A stretch of DNA of 64,000 nt from a virus. Numbering within the stretch: position 1 is the stretch's first letter; each line of letters opens with the position of its first letter. Shown one piece after another: positions 47,931 through 55,896 of this stretch. The position numbers and the translations under genes were made by a program. The notes beneath the pieces were generated by a model. It worked only from the letters and a program-made list of their open reading frames with translations, searched no databases and had not been told where the DNA came from. The stretch lies in the IMG/VR virus record IMGVR_UViG_3300036985_002432, positions 28,213 through 92,212 of that record; one strand, written 5' to 3'.

Positions 47931-48980
47931 TTAAAGTATTACATTACCTTTTGCTAAATCATATGGTAGTGTAAAGTCTTTGTCTGTATAGTGATAATCT
48001 AATACCTCTAACATACTCAAGAAATCTTCTTGCCATATGGATAGTGTTTCTTTTGATACCTGAAATGGATATATCTGATTAAACTTATCTATTACAATAA
48101 ATGTTATCACTATTTGCCATTCAGCAATATCTGGTACTTCCTTTAAATAATTAAACCAAGCTAGTTGTTGATACATGACGGCCTGTATCCAATATTTATA
48201 ATATCCAACTGCATCTGGAAAATCCTGTAAGGCTTTACCCGTTGTTTTTAAGTCATTTATAAATAATATTTTTTGGTCATAGTCAATGACTACATTGTCA
48301 AGTATACCTTTAAATCCAAACTTGTATCTACCTGGTTCAACTTTTAAAGCTACTTCATTTAATATCTTGACATTAGGGTTGTTAACCGTGTCAAGTTGAA
48401 GTAAAGATCTAACTGATTTGTGTTCTCTTAACAATTCTACAGATACTTTACAGCCATCTAAAGTTTGTTGGTCAATCACAGTTTTATCAGCTTTCTTCTT
48501 AAGAAAGTCAAAGTATTCTTTGTTTTGTTCTGTAAGTACTTTTTCAAGTCTTTTTGAGTCTCCAGTTTTAGTTAGATCTTTTTTGTCATCTACTAAGCTT
48601 TGGTGTAAGTTGAGGGATAAGAGTTGTATAAGTATGTCATCTGAGAAGTCCTCCAAAGATAATGAATTATTATTTAATGGCATGTAACATTTATTGAAAA
48701 TATTTGTTACAATTATTAAATTATTATCTGTAGGAACTTTACCTGGCATAACTATGAATTGTTTATCAAAGTTTTCAGGTTCTAATAACAAACAATGTAG
48801 TGCTCTACCTGTTACCAGGTGAGCATCTATACTGTCTTCTTTTTGTTTTAGTATATAATGATCATAAAACATTCTAGGTGAGAACAATAATTTATTTATG
48901 CTGCTGTAGCTAAAATAAAATGTTTCATCATAAAACTTGTTTAATTCTTCATTAAAGGGCAAAATAGTCTGTAGACTCAT
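47931..48980 (-). CDS. RecB-family PD-(D/E)XK exonuclease
   Basis: A 349-aa nuclease. The family pattern is complete: an N-terminal FSYSSINKLLFSPRMFY segment, H62 in TGRALHCLL, D228 in FKGILDNVVID, then D243 and K245 in FINDLKTTGK, and WIQAVMYQ with Q266 and Y270 as the QxxxY motif. This layout is typical of phage exonucleases in the RecB/Cas4-like group, which trim DNA ends for recombination or repair. No four-cysteine iron-sulphur cluster was seen, unlike Cas4. The start overlaps the end of the upstream 397-aa gene by 29 bases. Confidence 0.85.
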   Translation of the reverse strand: MSLQTILPFNEELNKFYDETFYFSYSSINKLLFSPRMFYDHYILKQKEDSIDAHLVTGRALHCLLLEPENFDKQFIVMPGKVPTDNNLIIVTNIFNKCYMPLNNNSLSLEDFSDDILIQLLSLNLHQSLVDDKKDLTKTGDSKRLEKVLTEQNKEYFDFLKKKADKTVIDQQTLDGCKVSVELLREHKSVRSLLQLDTVNNPNVKILNEVALKVEPGRYKFGFKGILDNVVIDYDQKILFINDLKTTGKALQDFPDAVGYYKYWIQAVMYQQLAWFNYLKEVPDIAEWQIVITFIVIDKFNQIYPFQVSKETLSIWQEDFLSMLEVLDYHYTDKDFTLPYDLAKGNVIL

Positions 48981-50145
48981 CTTTTATCTCTATTTCAATT
49001 ATTTCCGGAACCATTTCCTCTTCAATCATCACTGTTTCTTCTATTTCAGGGGAGGCAACTTCAAATACATGCTCTTCAATCATAGTATAAGTATAGTCTT
49101 CTTGCATTATGTCTAATACATCAGAATTAACTGTTATAACTTTTACTTTAAAATATCCTGAATCACCTCCGTTTTGAATTACATCCCCGTGTAGCTTTAG
49201 TATTATGTCCAAGTTTTCTTTAGTAAACTTATTATGTTTCTTTAAGCTACTCATAATATCATCAACATTAGTACTATAGCCATATGACTTACCTAAGAAG
49301 CTTAATAAACTTTTAAAGTTTACATGACTTTTAGTTTTTGTATCATTTATCTTATATGAGTGATCACAAAATAACAACTCAAGATAAAGTAAACTTTTAT
49401 CATAATGACAATTAGCCATAATCTCCATTGCCAGTGTCCAGTTATCTCTATCTGTACTAGCAAACATTTCATTTAGACTTTCAAACATTTGATTATCAAT
49501 CTCAATAGCTGCATCACCATTTAAATGTAGTAATAAAGCTGACTCATCATAAAGTGTTTTATTAATTATGAATTCATAATTATTTATTTGATCAGCACTT
49601 AATATTACAAATCTTTCACTGTATCTATAATATTTTTCAAAATCATATGTATAATCAAATGGTAAAGAACTATTAGAAATAATATTATGCAATGTATTAT
49701 GGTCCGTTAATATTTCAGGAAGTGTATAAAACTCTAATGCTGTTTCAATTCTTTCATATTTAAAAACATCCATATAATCTTTTGCAAGAAGCATGAATGC
49801 TTTAAATTCTTCAGTATTAATTTTATATTCATAAATACTATCTGTTATTTTATCAAATGAATTGCTAGATCCAAATATATGGGTTGCTTCATTTATATCT
49901 CTTACAGTTTTAATTTTATAATCAACTGCTAAGTTTTTCATTTTTACTCTAGGAATAGTAACTCCTTTTAAAAAATATAACTTATCATTTAAAGAAGGTG
50001 TATATACAGTTTCAAGATTTGATAATGTATTATTATATCCAAATGCCCCAGTACAAAATTCTATTTGTGATGCAAGATTTAAATCTAGAGCATTATCATA
50101 AAATTTATCATTGAGAGCCATGGTAATTTTTAAATATGTATTCAT
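48952..50145 (-). CDS. Conserved hypothetical protein with acidic tail (397 aa)
   Basis: Starts MNTYLKITMALNDKFYDNAL; MALNDKF (ATG at 50121) is an alternative start. Asp/Asn/Tyr-rich with no recognised motif. The last 40 residues are strongly acidic (EETVMIEEEMVPEIIEIEIK) and end DESTDYFAL, comparable to the acidic aromatic tip of the 475-aa protein. The gene follows a hairpin terminator, so it probably opens a new transcription unit that continues into the RecB-like nuclease. A role in replication is suggested only by neighbours. Confidence 0.6.
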   Translation of the reverse strand: MNTYLKITMALNDKFYDNALDLNLASQIEFCTGAFGYNNTLSNLETVYTPSLNDKLYFLKGVTIPRVKMKNLAVDYKIKTVRDINEATHIFGSSNSFDKITDSIYEYKINTEEFKAFMLLAKDYMDVFKYERIETALEFYTLPEILTDHNTLHNIISNSSLPFDYTYDFEKYYRYSERFVILSADQINNYEFIINKTLYDESALLLHLNGDAAIEIDNQMFESLNEMFASTDRDNWTLAMEIMANCHYDKSLLYLELLFCDHSYKINDTKTKSHVNFKSLLSFLGKSYGYSTNVDDIMSSLKKHNKFTKENLDIILKLHGDVIQNGGDSGYFKVKVITVNSDVLDIMQEDYTYTMIEEHVFEVASPEIEETVMIEEEMVPEIIEIEIKDESTDYFAL

Positions 50146-50159
50146 TTTAATTAGTTAAA

Positions 50160-50181
50160 AAGCCGGCTATTACACCGGCTT
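50160..50181 (-). terminator. Probable terminator after the MoxR-type gene
   Basis: AAGCCGG (50160-50166) and CCGGCTT (50175-50181) form a perfect 7-bp stem with an 8-base loop. On the minus strand TTTAAC follows directly. It lies 58 bases after the stop of the AAA+ gene. The T run is short, so termination may be partial. Confidence 0.65.
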
Positions 50182-50238
50182 ATATTTGTATTATATTTAT
50201 TTATTGTTCCATTTATTGGGAAACTGTTTAATGTGTGA

Positions 50239-51414
50239 TTACTTGACAGCCATTTTTACAACTGCGTTGTCTCTCATCATTGCTGCAAATTTTACTTTAT
50301 TGCCATTAACAATTTCTTTAACCATGAAATATCTCAAGTCATTAGTAAATGCATCACAATCTGTAGTAAGTTTTACTAATCTATCAATCATTGGAGCTCC
50401 AATTGCATTCTTTTCTGCATGAGTCAAACAATAGTTTACAATTCTAGTTGCAATTACACTTGATATATCTGCTCTAAATTCATCTCCAGAACCAACAGCA
50501 CTTGTTAAAGCACCTAAAACATAAGCTTCATTAACATTTGTTACTGCATCTTTTGGAGATATAATTTTATCAAGTTTATTATTGATAAACATAGTAAACA
50601 TACTTGAGAATTCTGGTCCAACAGAACCTTCACCAATCATTTGAATTAATGGTAACTCATCTTCAAACTTTTGAATAGAACTAATAGAGTTAAAGAAAGT
50701 AGTAATACTTCTTGGATTAACTCTTTGAGTTACTAATTCAGGATTCATCAATAAGAAATTTATACATCTACCATCAATGTTTACTGCTTCTGCCCATCTT
50801 GCCCATACATTAACATCAAATTTAACCTCAACTGAAACAAATCTAGTTTTCTGTGCAACATCTAAAGAAGTTACATTATAATCACCATTGTCTGGATTAG
50901 AAGTTAAGATTACATGCCAGTTTTTTGGAAGACTCCAAGAAATATATTCTTGTCTGTCTATTAATTCCATTGTAGCTTGCATAAATCTATGATCAGCTCT
51001 TGTATAATCATCTAGGATAAGAAATCCACCTTCTGTTTGACCTTGAATCCATTCAGGAGCAGCATGTGACATACGGCTTTGATTAGTAGGTCTATATTTA
51101 TTTTTGATATAAGTTTCCATTAAAGTTTCTTGTACCCAAGTTACTTTACCATCTTCTCTAATCATCTCAAATTCTTTAAACGGGAAACCAATTAAGTCAC
51201 CCAACTCTTCTATCTGTGATAGATTTAATTTTACAACTGACATACTAAGTTCATTAGCAAGTTGCATTAAAGATGAAGTCTTACCAAGACCTGCATCACC
51301 TTCAATATTTACTGCAACTGGCACTTTACCTTGTGCTTGAATATACTGGTTATTATTAACCATGTGCTTTAAATAACCTTTTAATTCATCTACGTTTAAT
51401 TGTACTTGACTCAT
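50239..51414 (-). CDS. MoxR-type AAA+ ATPase
   Basis: A 391-aa ATPase. Walker A GDAGLGKTS is at 39-47, Walker B-like LILDD with YTRADHRFMQATMELID follows, and sensor-1 is seen in HVILTSNPDNGDYNV. An arginine after the sensor (QKTRFVSVEV) fits the MoxR/CbbQ lineage. Proteins of this group work with VWA-domain partners to remodel or activate target proteins, and such a partner (52212-53408) is encoded just upstream, split from it only by a homing-endonuclease gene. The phage target is unknown; a role in replication complex or host-protein remodelling is plausible. Confidence 0.82.
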   Translation of the reverse strand: MSQVQLNVDELKGYLKHMVNNNQYIQAQGKVPVAVNIEGDAGLGKTSSLMQLANELSMSVVKLNLSQIEELGDLIGFPFKEFEMIREDGKVTWVQETLMETYIKNKYRPTNQSRMSHAAPEWIQGQTEGGFLILDDYTRADHRFMQATMELIDRQEYISWSLPKNWHVILTSNPDNGDYNVTSLDVAQKTRFVSVEVKFDVNVWARWAEAVNIDGRCINFLLMNPELVTQRVNPRSITTFFNSISSIQKFEDELPLIQMIGEGSVGPEFSSMFTMFINNKLDKIISPKDAVTNVNEAYVLGALTSAVGSGDEFRADISSVIATRIVNYCLTHAEKNAIGAPMIDRLVKLTTDCDAFTNDLRYFMVKEIVNGNKVKFAAMMRDNAVVKMAVK

Positions 51415-51424
51415 CTTTCTTTTT

Positions 51425-52165
51425 TTATAGTTCTAATTTAATTACTTTTCCCTTACACTTAAATCCATGTGTAAGAGCTTTTCTAACTGTGCCTTCATTG
51501 GCATTAATATATACAGCTGCTTCTTTTATACTATTAACCTTAATCTCAATTCCTTGATCAATAATTATAAGATTTTTAACAGTCCGGGGATTTCTTTGTC
51601 TTTTAGAAATACATTGAATTGTATTTAGTTTTTCTTTTTTCCATTGATATCCACTAGCAGATTTAATATCTCCTTTTGCAGCATCTCCTATAGATGTAGC
51701 ATTTCCATTAATAGCTAAAGCAGCTTTTCTTATTGTATCATATTCATTTACATAATTACCATCCAAAGTATACTGATATACTTTTATTGAAGCATGATTT
51801 TCTTTACCTAACCTTTTATTTGTGTTAGCCATACTTAACTTTTTTCTTGTTTCAACACTTTTTGCATGTGTTACAGGATTCCTTTCTACATTTACATCAC
51901 AATTATAGTATTCAATATAATAAGCTTCTCTTTCTATGTAATTATCACAAATTTCAATAAGTTTAAAACTAATATCATTGGGATACTTATCATAAATTCT
52001 TTGTAAAAAACTATTATAATGTTTTCCTTTTCTTAATACAAGTACATGTTGCTTATACCTTTCATATAAACTAATACTGCTTCCAATATATTTGTGAGAA
52101 TTACACTCAATAATATATACCCCAGATTTTCTAACTAAATCTTCTTTTAATGTTAATAATTTCAT
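51425..52165 (-). CDS. GIY-YIG homing endonuclease between the VWA and AAA+ genes
   Basis: 246 aa from ATG at 52165 (an in-frame TTG at 52171 overlaps the promoter box). GVYIIE (15-20) and KYIGSS (25-30) form the GIY-YIG pair, R36 (YERY) and E80 in IEREAYYIEYYN fit the active site, and NUMOD-like repeats follow at about 125-175 and 200-240. The last residues, GKVIKLEL, are the same as the last residues of the upstream VWA protein. The gene has its own TATATTTG box 3 bases before the ATG, implying a leaderless transcript, and lies between perfect 17-bp inverted repeats. Likely a selfish insertion that splits a functional gene pair. Confidence 0.88.
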   Translation of the reverse strand: MKLLTLKEDLVRKSGVYIIECNSHKYIGSSISLYERYKQHVLVLRKGKHYNSFLQRIYDKYPNDISFKLIEICDNYIEREAYYIEYYNCDVNVERNPVTHAKSVETRKKLSMANTNKRLGKENHASIKVYQYTLDGNYVNEYDTIRKAALAINGNATSIGDAAKGDIKSASGYQWKKEKLNTIQCISKRQRNPRTVKNLIIIDQGIEIKVNSIKEAAVYINANEGTVRKALTHGFKCKGKVIKLEL

Positions 52166-52211
52166 ATACAAATATACATATAAAAAATGTGATCAAGTAA
52201 TTAAATTAGAA
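51431..52211. repeat. Perfect 17-bp inverted repeat flanking the GIY-YIG gene
   Basis: TTCTAATTTAATTACTT at 51431-51447 recurs as its exact reverse complement at 52195-52211. The first copy encodes the end of the GIY-YIG protein on the opposite strand; the second follows the VWA stop. The coordinates given span the element between the arms. Confidence 0.8.
52169..52176 (-). promoter_or_regulatory. TATATTTG promoter box, leaderless arrangement
   Basis: Minus-strand TATATTTGTATATG, with the ATG of the GIY-YIG gene beginning 3 bases after the box. A start site about 4-5 bases after TAnnTTTG would fall on the ATG. A TTG lies 17 bases upstream of the box as a possible -33 element. Confidence 0.55.
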
Positions 52212-53408
52212 TTAAAGTTCAAGTTTTATAACTTTTCCCGGAAGTTCCGTGTTTAATTCTGATTGTTCAGAAATTACCCATAATACGGGTGCTTTTGGTT
52301 TAACATCTGCTGTACATTCACCATCAGTAAAATATACTAAACTTGTATATTTCCGCAGATTCTCATTATAATATTCCAAAACTGGATCAAATTCAGTACC
52401 GCCTCTGCCAGATATAGCAATGCCTCCAAATTTACCAGTATATTCTTTTATACTTTGTATTACAGTATCACATTGAATTATAGTAATACCAACTCCAGAC
52501 TTATGAATATGATGTATCTCATTCATAAATTCTTTAAGTTCTTGATCACTTACAGATCCAGAAGTATCAATAGCCAATAACATATGTTGCCTCATCTTAA
52601 TCTTAAGACCCGGATTATCTGTATATCTTCTATTTTCTTTTCTTCTAATCTTCTTAGTAAATACTTTTGTGCTAACACCAGTAAACCTACGGATATAACT
52701 TTTCCAGTCAAACTTAGGCTTTTCAATCTTATCCATTTCAAGTAGATAATCACTCAATTCTCCAGGTATATTACCTCTTTTCTTTTGAGTCATTTCTGCT
52801 GCATGTTTTAACAGAGTATCTACTTGTTTATTAATTAACTTTTGCTCAGCTTCAGATAAATTAGCAAACTCATCCCATGTAGGATGATCTGATGGGTATC
52901 CATCTTCAGAATCCATTTGATCACATAATTGATCAAAGTTTGCATCTCCAGATGTACCATTTTTATCTTTTTCTTCTTTAGCTTCACTAAGTTTATCATA
53001 ATAATATCTAGTACCTGCTTTAAGATCAAGATTAAGATCTGGATAATCTTCAATCATAATACCACCTTCAGGTAGTAAGTGAGATAGAATATACTGATTA
53101 ATCTCCATATCCATAGCTGTATTAGCTAATTTTCTATCAGAATACTTATGGTGTTCTGTAAGATGAAAGAAAGCAATATGTAATAGCTCATGTTTAAGTA
53201 ATCCAAATTTATGGTCATCACTAAGTGTTTCCCAAAACTCTGGATTTATAGCCAACTGGTAATTAATACCATTTTTACTTACTCCGGCTGTAGGAACAAC
53301 TCTTTTGTTCCATATTTTATTTAACATTATCAGTAAAAAACCATAAAATGGCTCAGCCAAAATAAGATTTTTACTTATCTTGGCTAAAGAATCTTCTTTA
53401 CTCTGCAT
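52212..53408 (-). CDS. VWA-domain protein with DUF2201-type HExxH N-terminus
   Basis: A 398-aa protein. The N-terminal half shows HELLHIAFFH (H73, E74, H77) with NTAMDMEIN about 25 residues later, the pattern of the DUF2201/'putative metallopeptidase' domain. The C-terminal half is a VWA-like domain with MIDAS start DTSGS (281-285), a GGTEF segment supplying the conserved Thr, and YFTDGE for the last metal ligand. Such proteins partner MoxR-type ATPases, and one is encoded downstream (50239-51414) beyond an inserted GIY-YIG gene. The last eight residues, GKVIKLEL, are repeated at the end of that inserted gene. The start overlaps the previous gene by 11 bases. Confidence 0.83.
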   Translation of the reverse strand: MQSKEDSLAKISKNLILAEPFYGFLLIMLNKIWNKRVVPTAGVSKNGINYQLAINPEFWETLSDDHKFGLLKHELLHIAFFHLTEHHKYSDRKLANTAMDMEINQYILSHLLPEGGIMIEDYPDLNLDLKAGTRYYYDKLSEAKEEKDKNGTSGDANFDQLCDQMDSEDGYPSDHPTWDEFANLSEAEQKLINKQVDTLLKHAAEMTQKKRGNIPGELSDYLLEMDKIEKPKFDWKSYIRRFTGVSTKVFTKKIRRKENRRYTDNPGLKIKMRQHMLLAIDTSGSVSDQELKEFMNEIHHIHKSGVGITIIQCDTVIQSIKEYTGKFGGIAISGRGGTEFDPVLEYYNENLRKYTSLVYFTDGECTADVKPKAPVLWVISEQSELNTELPGKVIKLEL

Positions 53409-53826
53409 TATCTTTAAGTTTTGTAATTATTTCAAACTTGTCAGTAGGATATCCCCATGCATCCATAATAGACATCAAGTGTTTATTATGAAAATCTAAA
53501 AACAATAACATAACTTCTTTATTAGCTTTGTGAGTAATTAGTTTATGAAATACTACAGGCATACTTGGTGTACCAATATTTTTTAAATCTGAGCTCTCTA
53601 ACATTTTAATTGACTCAAGATATTTTATCATCTTTGGACAATTTTGTTTCCATTCTTCTGGAGTTACATTTACAAATTTATACAATACATATATTGCATC
53701 TGAAGATCTTTTAATATCAGAATTTTCAATGGCCATAAAAGCCATATTTCTATTATCTTCTTCTTGTGAATTTAGCATCATTCTTAAGTTTATTACTTCT
53801 TCAGTTCCTATTATTACTTTACTCAT
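53398..53826 (-). CDS. Conserved hypothetical protein (142 aa), helical
   Basis: Starts MSKVIIGTEEVINLRMMLNS. Predicted nearly all alpha-helical, resembling a small repeat-helix scaffold (NRNMAFMAIENSDIK, then IYVLYKFVNVTPEEW), without cysteine pairs or catalytic motif. Its ATG overlaps the stop of the 63-aa gene (TAATG) and its end overlaps the start of the VWA gene, so it is translationally coupled to both and may assist the MoxR/VWA system. Function is not recognised. Confidence 0.65.
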   Translation of the reverse strand: MSKVIIGTEEVINLRMMLNSQEEDNRNMAFMAIENSDIKRSSDAIYVLYKFVNVTPEEWKQNCPKMIKYLESIKMLESSDLKNIGTPSMPVVFHKLITHKANKEVMLLFLDFHNKHLMSIMDAWGYPTDKFEIITKLKDNAE

Positions 53827-54017
53827 TAGTCTTCAATTTTTAATCCTTCTTCATCTAAATAATATAAATCCATTAATGTACCATTTAAGTCCATCATAAC
53901 CATATATGCAGGATTATCTGTATCAACAGCATCCATGTCATAATTACTTTCTAAAAGTTCTATAGCTTCATTAATTAAAGCTTCTACTTTTTCTCTAATT
54001 TGTTCTACTCTTTCCAT
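53826..54017 (-). CDS. Small acidic hypothetical protein (63 aa)
   Basis: MERVEQIREKVEALINEAIELLES forms an amphipathic helix; the rest is acidic and ends DEEGLKIED. The C-terminal KIED is shared with the 33-aa product upstream and the DUF6915-like protein. Start and stop both overlap neighbours as TAATG, which strongly supports translation. Function unknown. Confidence 0.65.
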   Translation of the reverse strand: MERVEQIREKVEALINEAIELLESNYDMDAVDTDNPAYMVMMDLNGTLMDLYYLDEEGLKIED

Positions 54018-54118
54018 TAGTCTTCTATTTTTAGTGTTTTAATCATCCATTCTGTGGGTGTATTTATATTATCCACCCATCTTATTCTGATTTTATCCAC
54101 ATTGATATTGTTCTCCAT
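54017..54118 (-). CDS. Tiny ORF (33 aa) ending KTLKIED
   Basis: ATG at 54118 lies inside the end of the 74-aa gene and TAA at 54017 overlaps the ATG of the 63-aa gene, so it bridges the two. The product (MENNINVDKIRIRWVDNINT...) ends EWMIKTLKIED, close to SWAIKTLKIED at the end of the DUF6915-like protein 1 kb upstream. It is either a real small coupled gene or the residual 3' end of a duplicated DUF6915-like gene. Confidence 0.5.
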   Translation of the reverse strand: MENNINVDKIRIRWVDNINTPTEWMIKTLKIED

Positions 54119-54317
54119 TTTGTGCAATAGCATCTAATACTCTAAATAAAGGAACCAATACAGTACCATTGGTATAGACTTCTTCTTTATCTTTAAAGCT
54201 ATAATTAATTATAAAATCAATAATCTTAAGTTGATCATCTGTCATACCAACTAATCTGCTTTTTACAGATATATCATTTTTTATTTCTTCTTTTTCCATC
54301 TTATTCTGATTTATCAT
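54093..54317 (-). CDS. Small hypothetical protein (74 aa)
   Basis: Starts MINQNKMEKEEIKNDISVKS; ATG at 54299 (MEKEEI) is an alternative. Helical and charged, with a hydrophobic middle (DDQLKIIDFIINYSF) and a C-terminal FRVLDAIAQNGEQYQCG. It lies directly downstream of the HNH gene and overlaps the next tiny ORF. No function recognised. Confidence 0.6.
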   Translation of the reverse strand: MINQNKMEKEEIKNDISVKSRLVGMTDDQLKIIDFIINYSFKDKEEVYTNGTVLVPLFRVLDAIAQNGEQYQCG

Positions 54318-54334
54318 TTCTATTTAATATTATT

Positions 54335-55087
54335 TCAAAATAAATTATCATGAATAGCCTTTATCCATGTTTTAAATTCTGCAAGTGTCATCTTACCTTT
54401 ACATCTATTACATTGTTTACAACAAGCAACACAGTTTTCCTTATTATATCCAATAGTATTATCTACTCTATCTATCCCATTATAATAAAACGGAACACCT
54501 GATCTAACTTTTTTAGTTCTAGCATCTAATATTTGATATAACTGAGAAGGTTGTCTATTACAATAAGTACAATTATTAGAACTGATATTAATTAATTCAT
54601 CAAGTGTTAATTTAAAATCAAGTTCTCTTTCTTTTGCATGATAAACATATGATCTATACAAACCTTTATAACCAGTAAGTATGTTTTTTTTATTTTCAAA
54701 AGGAAAACATGGAGATTTACCACAAGTTCTTGTATTCCCATTTATAACAGCACTGTAAGGAAGCCATTTTTGATCTCCACATTCACATTGCACATGTAAT
54801 AAAGTGGATGTCTTATTATCTTTTTTAACACTTTTTCTACCAAGATATATAAACTTTGTAGGATCTCCATGTTTACTATAAAGTTTTTGATTTAATTCAA
54901 ATTCTTTTCTAGTAACTGCAGCTTTACCTTTCTCATATATCTTATTAAGATTATTTCTTTTAACAACTCTTTCAATGATACCTCTTTTTAAACTTTCTTG
55001 TTTTGCAAATGCCAACATACTAAGTGAACTGTTTAAATATTTGGTAATCAACTGTTTTTCTTGCTCTGAACCAGGAAGTATTTTCAT
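54335..55087 (-). CDS. HNH homing endonuclease
   Basis: 250 aa from ATG at 55087; an in-frame extension to 55129 runs through the promoter box and is rejected. An N-terminal helical region (1-70) precedes a Cys cluster (C101, C103, C122, C127) that could bind zinc, then the HNH core: NNCTYCNR (C173, C176), YNGIDRVDN (204-210) and ENCVACCKQCNRCKG (219-231). This is the layout of phage free-standing HNH endonucleases with a structural zinc. It has its own TATATTTG promoter box and interrupts a run of tightly coupled small genes. The genes on both sides share the ending KTLKIED, which suggests insertion at a duplicated boundary. Confidence 0.82.
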   Translation of the reverse strand: MKILPGSEQEKQLITKYLNSSLSMLAFAKQESLKRGIIERVVKRNNLNKIYEKGKAAVTRKEFELNQKLYSKHGDPTKFIYLGRKSVKKDNKTSTLLHVQCECGDQKWLPYSAVINGNTRTCGKSPCFPFENKKNILTGYKGLYRSYVYHAKERELDFKLTLDELINISSNNCTYCNRQPSQLYQILDARTKKVRSGVPFYYNGIDRVDNTIGYNKENCVACCKQCNRCKGKMTLAEFKTWIKAIHDNLF

Positions 55088-55118
55088 AATTGTAATTGTT
55101 ATATATTTATATTTTATA

Positions 55119-55126
55119 CAAATATA
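55119..55126 (-). promoter_or_regulatory. TATATTTG promoter box of the HNH gene
   Basis: Minus-strand TATATTTGTATAAAA, 31 bases before the ATG at 55087. A TTG lies 19 bases upstream of the box, a plausible -33 element. The same extended TATATTTGTA sequence precedes the GIY-YIG gene at 52169. Confidence 0.55.
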
Positions 55127-55148
55127 CAAATAAATATAACTAAAACAA

Positions 55149-55496
55149 TTAATCTTCTATTTTCAAGGTCTTTATAGCCCAAGATTCAAGTTTTCCTGAA
55201 GCTATCATCGTAACCCATTCTTTAGCAGTAGGGATATAGTTATTACAATCCTCTTTTACATGTTGTTCTCCAATATATCTGACATATACATCTTTACCAT
55301 CACAATTAGTAATAGTCATACCAAATCTTTTCTCACATTCAAATATTCCCTCACTGTGGTGACGGAACATTCTATGTTTACTGTGTCCAATCCATGCTTT
55401 AGTTTCATCAAACCATTTATGAATCTCTATATAATCTATTGCTGAACCACCAAACTTTCTAGCTGATGATATAGCATGTTGCCAAGGATGTGCCAT
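55149..55496 (-). CDS. DUF6915-like conserved phage protein (115 aa)
   Basis: The product has the character of the DUF6915 family: HPWQHAISSARKFGG at the start, IHKWFDETKAWIGHSKHRM, RHHSEGIFECEKRFG, then VYVRYIGEQHVKEDC. Many conserved His, Glu and Cys residues suggest a metal-binding fold, but its biochemical role is unknown. It ends ESWAIKTLKIED, repeated in part at the 33-aa ORF at 54017-54118. ATG at 55496 overlaps the stop of the previous gene. Family naming is from memory. Confidence 0.65.
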   Translation of the reverse strand: MAHPWQHAISSARKFGGSAIDYIEIHKWFDETKAWIGHSKHRMFRHHSEGIFECEKRFGMTITNCDGKDVYVRYIGEQHVKEDCNNYIPTAKEWVTMIASGKLESWAIKTLKIED

Positions 55497-55894
55497 TATT
55501 CTAAAGTTTTATTAATTAAATCTCCTTCATGTTCATAATCTTCAGTATGTGTTATATTAATACTATTAAATATTTTATATTCTCCTGAAGGTACTTTTAT
55601 ACATAAATAGCCCTGACCACCTTCATTATTCCACCAATCTTCAATACTATCAAGTATTTTTTCTTGAGCAAAATCTTCTAAATCACCATATATACTTGTA
55701 CTTAATGTTTCTAATTGATTTTCACCCCAAACATTAATATCATGTATATCTTCCCAAGTCATATTTGGCGTTTGTGAATATACAATTCTTTCAATTGCAC
55801 CACTATCTCCGCCACCTTCATAATATACATTAAGTGCAGTAATACCAAGATCAGTCAGCCCTACTAGTAGAGTCTGCATTTTTAATTCATCCAT
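55496..55894 (-). CDS. DUF6878-like conserved hypothetical protein (132 aa)
   Basis: Contains VYYEGGGDSGAIERI near 24-38 and DWWNNEGGQGYLCI near 87-100, a combination I associate with DUF6878-type proteins of phages and bacteria. Acidic and probably a single compact domain. It is translationally coupled to the following DUF6915-like gene and starts 2 bases after the upstream gene. Function unknown. Confidence 0.6.
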   Translation of the reverse strand: MDELKMQTLLVGLTDLGITALNVYYEGGGDSGAIERIVYSQTPNMTWEDIHDINVWGENQLETLSTSIYGDLEDFAQEKILDSIEDWWNNEGGQGYLCIKVPSGEYKIFNSINITHTEDYEHEGDLINKTLE

Positions 55895-55896
55895 AA

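Noticed and set aside
50186-50422. Plus-strand frame with a TATATTTG box at 50181 in front
   Set aside because: It is antisense to the end of the MoxR-type gene, its product is a hydrophobic low-complexity chain, and the box overlaps the terminator stem. An antisense RNA is not excluded, but nothing else supports it.
55088-55129. N-terminal extension of the HNH protein
   Set aside because: The extension would be encoded by the promoter region itself and gives a low-complexity Ile/Tyr/Lys stretch; ATG at 55087 is better.
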